Source: CAYZWU01 sp964482235 | Lineage (GTDB): Bacteria > Planctomycetota > B15-G4 > CAYZWU01 | Assembly: GCA_964482235.1 (NCBI GenBank) | Contig: CAYZWU010000011.1 | Coordinates: forward strand, 1-64,000 | Length of the DNA: 64,000 nucleotides | Reading direction: 5' to 3' | Part shown: positions 16,594-24,538 of the stretch, in pieces | Numbering within the stretch: the stretch's first letter is position 1 | Layout of the letters: each line of letters begins with the position of its first letter | Position numbers and translations under genes: made by a program | Notes under the pieces: generated by a model | Told to the model about the DNA's origin: nothing | The model's database searches: none | The model's input: only the letters and a program-made list of their open reading frames with translations

Positions 16594-17562
16594 TTAGAAC
16601 TTGAACAGCCGGCTGACCGATTCGCTGTGATGGATGCTCTTGATGGCATCGGCGATCATCCCGGCTACTGAAAGAACCTTGATCTTGTCACATTTCTTGT
16701 CGCCAAGCGGGATGGAGTCGGTCACAACGACGCTCTCCACGTCCGCCGCTTCTATCTTTTCCAGGGCGCTGCCGCACAGCACCGGATGGGTCGCACAGAG
16801 GTAGACCTGCTTGGCCCCGAACCTCTTGACCGTGTTGGCCGCCTCGGTGATCGATCCCGCCGTGGCGATCATGTCGTCGACGATGATGACGTCCGAATCC
16901 TTCACGTCGCCGATCAGGTGCTCCACCATCGTGGAGTCGCCGGCCGTCCTTCTCTTGTCCACGATGGCGAGCCCCATGTCGAGGTACTTGGCATAGGCGC
17001 GGGCCATCTTGATGCCCCCCACGTCGGCCGCCACGACGGTCACCTTCTCGCACTCCGTCTTCAGGGAGCTCAAAAAGTCCACGAAGACCCTCTTGGCGAA
17101 AAGGTGGTCCACCGGGATGTCGAAGAATCCCTGGATCTGAGCGGAATGCAGGTCCAGCGTGAGGACCCTGTCGGCTCCGGACACGGTAAGAAGATCGGCG
17201 GCCAGCTTGGCCGAGATGGGGACGCGCCCCTCGTCCTTCCTGTCCTTCCGGGCATATCCGAAGTAGGGGATCACCGCGGTGATGCGACCGGCAGATGCCC
17301 GGCGGCAGCAGTCGATGAGCAGGAGGAGCTCCATCATGTTGTCGTTCACTGGAGGACAGGTGGACTGGAGGAGAAAGACATCGCATCCGCGGATGTCCTC
17401 GTTGATCTTCACATTGGTCTCACCGTCGGGAAACTGCCCCACCAAGGCAGAGCCCGGCTTGGTCCCGAGAAGCTCGGCAACGGATTTCGCCAGATCCGGA
17501 TTGGCATTGCCCGAGAAAAGGACGACTTTTTCCCTCACGATGTTCAGAGATCTTCCTCTCAT
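16594..17562 (-). CDS. prs: Ribose-phosphate pyrophosphokinase
   Basis: Makes PRPP from ribose 5-phosphate and ATP for nucleotide, histidine and tryptophan synthesis. The 322-residue product contains the FPDGETNVKI motif, the PYFGYARKDRK ATP-binding loop, the DLHSAQIQGFF motif, the flexible-loop DKRR and the PRPP-binding VIIVDDMIATAGS. About ten residues precede the usual N-terminus, so the true start may be slightly downstream. It is the first gene of the long minus-strand train running to 4840. Confidence 0.97.
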   Translation of the reverse strand: MRGRSLNIVREKVVLFSGNANPDLAKSVAELLGTKPGSALVGQFPDGETNVKINEDIRGCDVFLLQSTCPPVNDNMMELLLLIDCCRRASAGRITAVIPYFGYARKDRKDEGRVPISAKLAADLLTVSGADRVLTLDLHSAQIQGFFDIPVDHLFAKRVFVDFLSSLKTECEKVTVVAADVGGIKMARAYAKYLDMGLAIVDKRRTAGDSTMVEHLIGDVKDSDVIIVDDMIATAGSITEAANTVKRFGAKQVYLCATHPVLCGSALEKIEAADVESVVVTDSIPLGDKKCDKIKVLSVAGMIADAIKSIHHSESVSRLFKF

Positions 17563-18049
17563 GCGAACAATTCCCTCCCGCTCTAGGGGTACATCCTCAG
17601 AAAACCAAACCGGTGATTATACAATCACCCAGGAGCCATTTCCTCTCATTGCCGGAAACTCCGGCAAATAAAAACCGGCCGGCACATTCGAGACGCTGGC
17701 CGCCTCGAGGCGCAGGCACAGGAAACGGGAAGAAAAAGACCGGAGTCTCTTCCTCAATCCGTTATGGAACAAGAAGATAAATCTAAAACCGCACACATCT
17801 CCAAAGGAAAGAGCGCCCCGCGAGGGACTCTCTGCTTTGAAGCCATGGGCAGAAAAGGCGAACTAATTAACAGATAACGAATGTGAAGTCAATATAATAC
17901 TCGAATTCCAATAGGCTTCCGACCACAACTCCGCTCGGGCTCGACGTCCTGAAAGTCTTTGACCGCACGGAAACGGTCCGGCATAATGCCCCGTTTCGGC
18001 AAACCAAGCAGTTTTCAGGCCTTAGCGTGCCGAAAGGTCGTTTCCAGCC
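17563..18049. other. Divergent non-coding region between prs and the PSTK-like gene
   Basis: About 490 bases with no supported gene and no recognisable RNA. It holds a perfect 7-bp hairpin (17612-17629, GGTGATT/AATCACC) that overlaps the probable prs -10, a second small hairpin, GCCGGA/TCCGGC, near 17651-17665, and on the plus strand a TATAAT at 17893-17898 about 150 nt before the kinase start, without a good -35. Confidence 0.45.
17616..17621 (-). promoter_or_regulatory. Probable -10 element of the prs promoter
   Basis: A perfect TATAAT on the minus strand lies 54 nt upstream of the prs start, inside a 7-bp inverted repeat (17612-17629). No good -35 hexamer stands 16-18 bp upstream, so the promoter may be weak or activator-dependent, and the inverted repeat could be an operator. 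Confidence 0.4.
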
Positions 18050-18841
18050 ATGGCAGACAAAGCCGACAGGATCCTGGTGGCGCTCACCGGCCTTCCCGCA
18101 TCGGGCAAGTCGACCCTGGCGGCACGCCTCGCGAAAGAGCTGGACACCCGCGCCGGCCGCGTGGCCATGACGATCTCGTCTGACACGGTCCGCGACGAGC
18201 TCCCCTCCTTCGAGCACGGTTTCAAACCGGAGCTGGAAAACGCGGTGCGACGCCTCACCCTCGCCCGCGTCCGCGAGGCGATCGAGGAGGGATTCTCGGC
18301 GATCCACGACGACCTCAACTACTACCGCAGCATGAGGCGCCAGCTCTTCGTCCTGGCTCGCGACCTTCGCGTCCCCTTCTTCCTCCTGCATCTCGCCACA
18401 CCGGCAAAGACCTGCCTTCAGCTGAACGAGGCCAGAGGCCGCAAGATCCCCGACATCGTGATCATCACCGACGACACCCGCTTCGATCCGCCGGGCGAGG
18501 TGGCGTGGGATACTCCTTTCGAATGCCTCGAGGCGATGTCGATCACCGACGACATGGTCTCCGCCATGGTGGAACGGATGATCTCCGAAGCGCCGAAGCA
18601 GATCCCGCCCCTCGAGGAGATGCGCACCGGCACCCGGGAAAAAACGCGGCGCGAAGAACTGGAAAACCTCTCGCGGCGTGTTCTGGGCCGCCTCTACAAG
18701 CAGCACCGGTCGACGAAGGATCCGGCGGCCCTGCGCGAGAAGAGGATCGAGCTGGTGCAGGAAGCGTCGGACCGCGCTCTCGAGGACGCACCGGCGGAAG
18801 AGCTCTTCGAGCAGGCCCTCTCCCCCTTCTTCGCTCCGTGA
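18050..18841 (+). CDS. L-seryl-tRNA(Sec) kinase-like P-loop kinase (PSTK/KTI12 type)
   Basis: A 263-residue single-domain P-loop kinase. Visible motifs are Walker A GLPASGKST (residues 14-22), SSDTVRDELP (Asp44 and Arg47 in DxxR spacing), DDLNYYRSMRR (86-96) and a later NEARGRKIPD segment. In archaeal PSTK, which phosphorylates Ser-tRNA(Sec) on the way to selenocysteine, I recall the same set: a P-loop, an essential Asp and Arg in DxxR spacing, and an NYYxSMRR segment. The related KTI12 family has a looser version. PSTK is expected in archaea and eukaryotes, not in bacteria using SelA. The gene stands alone, convergent with citF (11-nt gap). A predicted selenoprotein gene lies about 24 kb away. 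Family assignment is by motif memory, not search; other tRNA-directed or small-molecule kinases remain possible. Confidence 0.7.
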   Translation: MADKADRILVALTGLPASGKSTLAARLAKELDTRAGRVAMTISSDTVRDELPSFEHGFKPELENAVRRLTLARVREAIEEGFSAIHDDLNYYRSMRRQLFVLARDLRVPFFLLHLATPAKTCLQLNEARGRKIPDIVIITDDTRFDPPGEVAWDTPFECLEAMSITDDMVSAMVERMISEAPKQIPPLEEMRTGTREKTRREELENLSRRVLGRLYKQHRSTKDPAALREKRIELVQEASDRALEDAPAEELFEQALSPFFAP

Positions 18842-18852
18842 TCAACGGGTTG

Positions 18853-20418
18853 TCAAACGCCGACGGACTGCTTCACGCAGTCGATCACCGTGCCGTCCAC
18901 CCACTTGATCGCCGCAACAACCTTTTCCCCCAGCCTGGGCTCGGCGGGAGCGCCGCCGCAGAGCCGGAAGACCTCGTCGCGAATCTCCTCGATCGTGCGG
19001 AGCGGCAGATCCGAACCGCGCACCGCGTCGAAAAGATCCTCTCTTGCGGGATTGATGGCGATCCCCCGTTCCGTCACGACCACGTCGATCAGCTCTCCGG
19101 GTCCGCAAAGAGTGGTGACGCGATCCATGATCACGGGGATCCGGTCGCGGAACGATGGAATCGGCAGGATCGTGCATTTCGAGAATAGGCAGTTCTGCCA
19201 CCCCCCGATGCCGTGAAGCAGCCGGCCGTCCGAGTGGGTGACCACGTTGGCATTGAAGCCCGTATCGACCTCCGTGGCTCCGAGAACGACCACATCGACC
19301 ATCGAGGCGAAGTTGCCCTTCCCGTGATAGTTGTAGCTCGTGAAGGGGCTGGTGTTCTGGTGGCGCGGATTGTCCCGCATCGAGCTCACGCCGAGAAGGT
19401 CGAAGGTCTGGCCGTCGAGGATGTAGTCGGTCAACCCCTCGTTCAGCATCTCCACGAGATACTTGTTGGAGCCGCCGCGCACGAACCGGGCCTTGATCCC
19501 GGACTCGCGCATCATCCTGGCGAGATAGATCGAGAAGGCGAGCGATGTGCCGCCTGCGCCCGCCTGGAAGGAGAAGCCCTCCTTCATGATACCCGCATCG
19601 CGGACGAACCGGGCCGTCAGCTCTGCGATGAGGAGGCGGTCGGGGCTCTTCGTGACCCGCGTCGTTCCGGACACGATCTTGGACGGATCGCCGATCTTCT
19701 CCATCGTCACCACGAAGTCGACGTGATTGCCCTGGATCTGCCAGGGAATGCAGGGAAAGGGGATCAGATTGTCGGTCACAACGATCACCTTGTCCGCATA
19801 CTCGGAGTCGGCCAGGGCGAACCCGAGGAGCCCGCAGGCCGACGTTCCCGTCACGCCGTTGGCATTGCCGAAGGGATCGGCCGTGGGAGCGGCGATCACG
19901 GCGATGTCGATCTTCACGTCGCCGTCCTGGACAGCCTGGTACCTCCCGCCGTGTGACCGCAGCACGGCCATGCCCCGCATCTTCCCGCCGGAGCAGTAGT
20001 CGCCGAGGGGGCCGTTCATGCTGCCCTCGATGTGGTGGACAACCCCGCTGTCGAGGTGGTCGATGATCGGGGCGTGGCAGGGGAACGAGGCCGAGGGGAA
20101 CCAGCGCAGGTCCTTCACGCCCAGCTCGGCGGCCGCGTCGAAAACGGCATTGGCCACGAAGTCGCCGTTTCTCATGTGATGATGGGTGGAGATCGTCATG
20201 CCGTCCCGGAGGCCGGCCTTCTCCAGCGCCGACCTGATGTCCCGAACGACCTTGTTGCCGTCGGAGGGATAGTCGGCGCACCGGGCGATCGGCGGAGCCG
20301 CCTTGCTACCATCAGGAACGAACTGCCCCACGCCCTGGAAGGGAATTGCCGCCTTGCCGTTGATCTCGCCGGGCACGGCGCGTCCGGCAGCGTTCTTGAC
20401 CATGCTGTTCTTCGCCAT
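18853..20418 (-). CDS. citF: Citrate lyase alpha subunit (citrate CoA-transferase)
   Basis: The 521-residue product matches CitF, which swaps the acetyl group on the acyl-carrier thioester for citrate during citrate cleavage to oxaloacetate and acetate. Recognisable segments are DGMTISTHHHMRNGD, HIEGSMNGPLG, AAPTADPFGNANGV and a C-terminal GPGELIDVVVTERGIAINP block typical of family I CoA-transferases. The ATG at 20418 has GGGAG 7 nt upstream and overlaps the citDE stop by one base (TGATG), so the subunits are translationally coupled. CitC, CitX and CitG, needed to load and acetylate the prosthetic group, are not in the window. Confidence 0.93.
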   Translation of the reverse strand: MAKNSMVKNAAGRAVPGEINGKAAIPFQGVGQFVPDGSKAAPPIARCADYPSDGNKVVRDIRSALEKAGLRDGMTISTHHHMRNGDFVANAVFDAAAELGVKDLRWFPSASFPCHAPIIDHLDSGVVHHIEGSMNGPLGDYCSGGKMRGMAVLRSHGGRYQAVQDGDVKIDIAVIAAPTADPFGNANGVTGTSACGLLGFALADSEYADKVIVVTDNLIPFPCIPWQIQGNHVDFVVTMEKIGDPSKIVSGTTRVTKSPDRLLIAELTARFVRDAGIMKEGFSFQAGAGGTSLAFSIYLARMMRESGIKARFVRGGSNKYLVEMLNEGLTDYILDGQTFDLLGVSSMRDNPRHQNTSPFTSYNYHGKGNFASMVDVVVLGATEVDTGFNANVVTHSDGRLLHGIGGWQNCLFSKCTILPIPSFRDRIPVIMDRVTTLCGPGELIDVVVTERGIAINPAREDLFDAVRGSDLPLRTIEEIRDEVFRLCGGAPAEPRLGEKVVAAIKWVDGTVIDCVKQSVGV

Positions 20419-21641
20419 CACTCGTCTCCCTCATCGCGCCATGCGGACGCAAGCTTGCCCGTCTTTTCCGCCAGCATCACCGTGCGGAGCGCCCGCTTCA
20501 CCACGGGTGGGTCGATCATCTTCGATCCCAGGGATACGACGCCGAGCCCCTCCGCCTCGGCCTTCTCGAAGGCCAGAACGATCCTCTTCGCCTTTTCGAT
20601 CTCCTGCCCGCCCGGCGCGAACGCCTCGTGGATCACGGCGATCTGCCGCGGGTGGATGCAGCCCTTGCCGTCGAATCCGAGCGATCTGGCTTCGAGCACC
20701 GAGTCGCGAAGCCCCTCCATGTCAGCCACGTCGGAGAAGACCGTGTCGATCGGCTGCACGCCGGCTGCCCGGGCCGCATTGACGACGCGCGACCGCGCCC
20801 AGAAGCTCTCCCGCCCCTCGAGGGTGCGCTGCGTTCCGATATCGGCCGTGTAGTCCTCGAGCCCCACGGCCAGGGCCACCACGTTTTGCGAGGCCGAGGC
20901 CACTTCATAGGCCTGCAGCGCGCCGAGGGCGCTTTCCATGATCGGCATGAGGAAGACGGGGTTCTCGATCCCCTCGCGCTTCCTGATCTCCTCGATTCTC
21001 CGATCGACCTCGACGACCTGATCGGCCGACTCGCACTTCGGGATCAGGACCACATGGACGTTCTGCGGGATCACCCAGTCCAGGTCGGCGAGCCCGGCCG
21101 GCAGCTGGTTGATGCGGACCATGCGCTCCGCATCTCCGAAATCGATCGTGCGCAGCGCATTGCGCACCACGATCCGGGCCGCGTCCTTCTCCCTGGGCGA
21201 CACCGAGTCCTCGAGGTCGAGAATCACGCCGTCAGGCCCGTGAAGCGCGGCGTTGGGAAAGAACTTCGGCTCGTTTCCCGGAAGGTAGAGGCGCGAGCGG
21301 CGCAGCCTGTCCCGGCTCGTCCCTGCCCCGAACCCGGGAGCTTCGGGCGGAAGGTGGGTGCCCTTGACCTCCGCGCCGGAACGCAGCGCCGCGCACTCGA
21401 TGCGGGCCGCAATGACGTAGGGCAGGGCTCCGGCATCGTCGATCGTCAGACGGGCGTGCTCGATGCCGAGCGACTCGACAATGCGGGCAGCCATCTTATG
21501 GATCGAGGGGCCGTACATCGAATCGACCTTGCTCGCGAGGTCGACGACGATCCCCCCTTCCGAGCCCGGTTCAAAGGTGACGAAGCAGTCGGAGCGGACA
21601 CCCTTCCCCCGCCGACCCGCCTGGCCTGATACGGACATCAT
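20418..21641 (-). CDS. citDE: Citrate lyase gamma-beta fusion (acyl carrier CitD + citryl-CoA lyase CitE)
   Basis: The 407-residue product joins two subunits that are normally separate. Residues about 10-100 resemble CitD, including the segment around Ser17 (VRSDCFVTFEP) where the phosphoribosyl-dephospho-CoA arm would attach, and the GALPYVIAARIECA end. Residues about 115-407 are CitE, with RSRLYLPGNEPKFF, VILDLEDSV and LMPIMESALG (metal-binding acid), and GCIHPRQIAVI. The start at 21641 (tandem ATG ATG) has a GGAGG 8 nt upstream; the frame is open further up but without support. citF follows immediately. The fusion would hold the carrier arm next to the lyase active site. Confidence 0.9.
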   Translation of the reverse strand: MMSVSGQAGRRGKGVRSDCFVTFEPGSEGGIVVDLASKVDSMYGPSIHKMAARIVESLGIEHARLTIDDAGALPYVIAARIECAALRSGAEVKGTHLPPEAPGFGAGTSRDRLRRSRLYLPGNEPKFFPNAALHGPDGVILDLEDSVSPREKDAARIVVRNALRTIDFGDAERMVRINQLPAGLADLDWVIPQNVHVVLIPKCESADQVVEVDRRIEEIRKREGIENPVFLMPIMESALGALQAYEVASASQNVVALAVGLEDYTADIGTQRTLEGRESFWARSRVVNAARAAGVQPIDTVFSDVADMEGLRDSVLEARSLGFDGKGCIHPRQIAVIHEAFAPGGQEIEKAKRIVLAFEKAEAEGLGVVSLGSKMIDPPVVKRALRTVMLAEKTGKLASAWRDEGDE

Positions 21642-21894
21642 TCTTCTCTCCTCCAGGGACCGGAATCGCTCCGGCATGGGCCGGCTGCCGGTCCGGTCGC
21701 GCCGGTTTCCAGCGTACCGGCGCGCCCGGTGCCCGCCGGCATTCATGAAGACGGCCTCTAATTAACACATCGAGTATCAAGGATCACGGCAATTTCGCTC
21801 CTCGAGAGAAGTTCAATTCACCGTTGGATATCTCCACTTCCGGAGGATAAACTGACGCCCTGAGTCCCCTTGACCTACTCTTTGGAGCGTGACA

Positions 21895-24486
21895 ATGAGC
21901 CTCGAAATATCTGAGTTTGCAGAAAAATACGGTAACGAAGTCAAGGCCCGGGCAGCGGAGGGCATCTCGCCCCTTCCACTCTCCCGGGAGGATGTGAAGA
22001 ACGTGGTCCTCACGCTGCAGATCCCGAATCTCGATCCGGGCATCCTCGTGGTCCACGGCCGGCCCGACACGGTCTCTTCGCTCCTCTACCTCCTGGACGA
22101 GCGCGTGCCCCCCGGCGTCTACCCCGCCTCGGACGCGAAGGCCGGCTTCCTGGGACGGATCGCTCTCGAAGAGACCCAATCGCCATACATCGACGGCAGG
22201 AAAGCCTGCGCCATGCTGGGATCGATGCTCGGCGGCAGCGCGGTGGGCCTCCTCCGGAAGGTGATGGAGAAGGGCGGGGAATCGGCCGCGGCGGCCAGGA
22301 AAGCCCTGGAAGGGATGATTCTCATCGACAAGAACGAGCTCGCCGCTGTCACCGATCTCGCGGCCAAGGGGAACACCGATGCGGCCGAGCTTCTCACCTC
22401 GTGGGCCGAAGCCCGCTGGTTCGGCGCACTCCCCGAGGTGCCGCTGAGGCAGGAAAGGATCGTGATCCGGCTCACCGGCGAGATCAACACGGACTTCCTT
22501 TCGCCTGCCCAGGAGGCGGGAACGCGCGACGACATCCCCCTTCATGCGCTGAAGGTCCTTTCCACCAGCCCCGACGACAGCGCCTTCATCGAGCGGGTCG
22601 GAAAGCTGCGCGAATCGGGGCTGCCGCTGCTCTGCGCCGGCGACGTGGTGGGCACCGGCTCCAGCCGGAAGTCCGCGTCGAACTCGCTGGTCTGGTGGAT
22701 CGGCGAGAAGATCCCCCACGTGCCGAACAAGCACCGCGGCGGGATCCTCCTCGCATCGAAGATCGCGCCGATCTTCTTCAACACGATGCGCGGCTGCGGT
22801 GCGCTCCCGGTCCGGTGCCCGACCGGCGGTCTCGAAGAGGGAGCGAAGGTGACGGTCGATATCGAAGCGGGCGCGGTGATCGACGACCAGGGGAAGACGC
22901 TCACCGAATTCCGCGTCGATCCCTTGTCGATTCTCCACGAGTGCCGCGCCGGCGGGCGCAACAACCTGATCATCGGCCGGAAGCTCACGGCCCGCGCCCG
23001 CGATGCCTGCGCCAGGCTCGGACTCGAGTCGGGCGCACCCGCCATCGATCTCCCGGAAGAGCCGGCACATCCGTCCGGCCAGAAATTCTCGCTGGCGCAG
23101 AAGCTGGTGGGCAGTGCGTCGGGGCGGACCGGAGTTCTTCCGGGCGAATACTGCGAACCGGAAGCGCACCTCGTCTTCAGCCAGGATACGACGGGCAAGA
23201 TGACGCAGCAGGAGGTCCGCGAGCTGGCCTGCCTCAAGTTCTCCGCCCCCACGATCCAGTCGTTCTGCCACACGGCCGCAGGGCCGAAGAGCAAGGACTC
23301 GACCATGCAGTTCGACCTGGGCTCCTTCATCCAGGAGCTGGAAGGGATCGACCTCAGGCCGGGCGACGGCGTGATTCACACCAACGGAAACCGCTTTCTC
23401 CTCCCCTACTTCGTGGGGACCGGGGGCGACAGCCACACGCGCTTCCCCATCGGCATCAGCTTCCCGGCCGGTTCGGACCTGGTCGCCTTCGCGGCGAGCC
23501 AGGGCTACTTTCCCCTGGACATGCCCGAGTCGGTGCTCGTCCGGTTCAAGGGGAAGCCGAAGACGGGGATCACGGTCCGCGACATCGTCAATGCGATCCC
23601 CTACACGGCTCTCAAGACCGGCAAGCTCAACCTCGAAAAGGGCGACGCCAAGAAAAACGTTTTCGCTGACCGGATCCTCGAGATCGAAGGGCTCGAGGAT
23701 TTCACCGTCAACGAGGCGTACAAGCTGACCGACACCTCGGCCGAACGGTCGGCCGCGGCATCGACCTTCTCCTTCGGCGAGGAGCGGATCAAGGAGTTCG
23801 TGACGAACAACCTGCGCTTCCTCAAGAACAACTTCTCCAAGCGGTACCCCTCCGACGTGGTGAACGGGCTGATCGCGGATTTCGAGGCGTGGATCGAGTC
23901 GCCGTCCTTCTTCAGGGGCGATGCCGATGCCCGGTATGCCGAAGTCATCGAGGTCGACCTCGCCGACATAACCGAGCCTCTCCTCGCCGCGCCCAACGAC
24001 CCCGACAGGATCGTCACCCTCTCCGAGGCGGCGGGTACGCAGGTGGACGAGGTGTTCATCGGAAGCTGCATGACCGACATCTCCGACTTCCGCATCGCCG
24101 CCGCCGTGCTCGAGGGCTCGCGCCTCCCCCACGTCATGAAGCTGTGGACCGTGCCGCCCGATCGTGAGAGCTACTCCCGCCTTGCCAGGGAGGAGGTGCT
24201 CTCCAAGCTGGTGGAAGCGGGAGCGAACGTCCACGTACCCGGCTGCTCCCTCTGCATGGGCAACCAGGCCCAGGTGGCCACGGGATGCACCACCTTCTCC
24301 ACGAGCACGAGAAACTTCGACAACAGGATGGGAATGGGAGCCAAGGTCTATCTCGGCTCCTCGGCCGTGGGCGCCGTGGCGGCCACTCTGCTGCGGATCC
24401 CCTCCGTGGACGAATACATGGATATTTTCAACAGGAAGCTCGCCCCGAGAATCGACTCGCTCATCGAACCGCTGCAGTTCGAGTGA
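21895..24486 (+). CDS. acnB: Aconitate hydratase B (aconitase / 2-methylisocitrate dehydratase)
   Basis: An 863-residue AcnB-type aconitase interconverting citrate and isocitrate. The N-terminal HEAT-like domain (1-160) and the swivel domain with GDVVGTGSSRKSA precede the catalytic domains, unlike in AcnA. The [4Fe-4S] cysteines are visible as Cys725, Cys784 and Cys787, with spacing of 59 and 3 as in E. coli AcnB. GTGGDSHTRFPIGISFPAGS is also present. GGAG lies 7 nt before the ATG at 21895; a GTG two codons upstream is unlikely. It is divergent from citDE-citF, so citrate is handled from both sides of this promoter region. Confidence 0.96.
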   Translation: MSLEISEFAEKYGNEVKARAAEGISPLPLSREDVKNVVLTLQIPNLDPGILVVHGRPDTVSSLLYLLDERVPPGVYPASDAKAGFLGRIALEETQSPYIDGRKACAMLGSMLGGSAVGLLRKVMEKGGESAAAARKALEGMILIDKNELAAVTDLAAKGNTDAAELLTSWAEARWFGALPEVPLRQERIVIRLTGEINTDFLSPAQEAGTRDDIPLHALKVLSTSPDDSAFIERVGKLRESGLPLLCAGDVVGTGSSRKSASNSLVWWIGEKIPHVPNKHRGGILLASKIAPIFFNTMRGCGALPVRCPTGGLEEGAKVTVDIEAGAVIDDQGKTLTEFRVDPLSILHECRAGGRNNLIIGRKLTARARDACARLGLESGAPAIDLPEEPAHPSGQKFSLAQKLVGSASGRTGVLPGEYCEPEAHLVFSQDTTGKMTQQEVRELACLKFSAPTIQSFCHTAAGPKSKDSTMQFDLGSFIQELEGIDLRPGDGVIHTNGNRFLLPYFVGTGGDSHTRFPIGISFPAGSDLVAFAASQGYFPLDMPESVLVRFKGKPKTGITVRDIVNAIPYTALKTGKLNLEKGDAKKNVFADRILEIEGLEDFTVNEAYKLTDTSAERSAAASTFSFGEERIKEFVTNNLRFLKNNFSKRYPSDVVNGLIADFEAWIESPSFFRGDADARYAEVIEVDLADITEPLLAAPNDPDRIVTLSEAAGTQVDEVFIGSCMTDISDFRIAAAVLEGSRLPHVMKLWTVPPDRESYSRLAREEVLSKLVEAGANVHVPGCSLCMGNQAQVATGCTTFSTSTRNFDNRMGMGAKVYLGSSAVGAVAATLLRIPSVDEYMDIFNRKLAPRIDSLIEPLQFE

Positions 24487-24538
24487 GACGTTCGCATCAG
24501 AGCGGGATAAAACAACTGAACCTATGGAGACTCATGCA

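Noticed and set aside
21784..24234. 816-residue open frame opposite acnB
   Set aside because: Same effect: a mirror frame of a high-GC gene with low-complexity acidic/basic composition and no recognisable motif.
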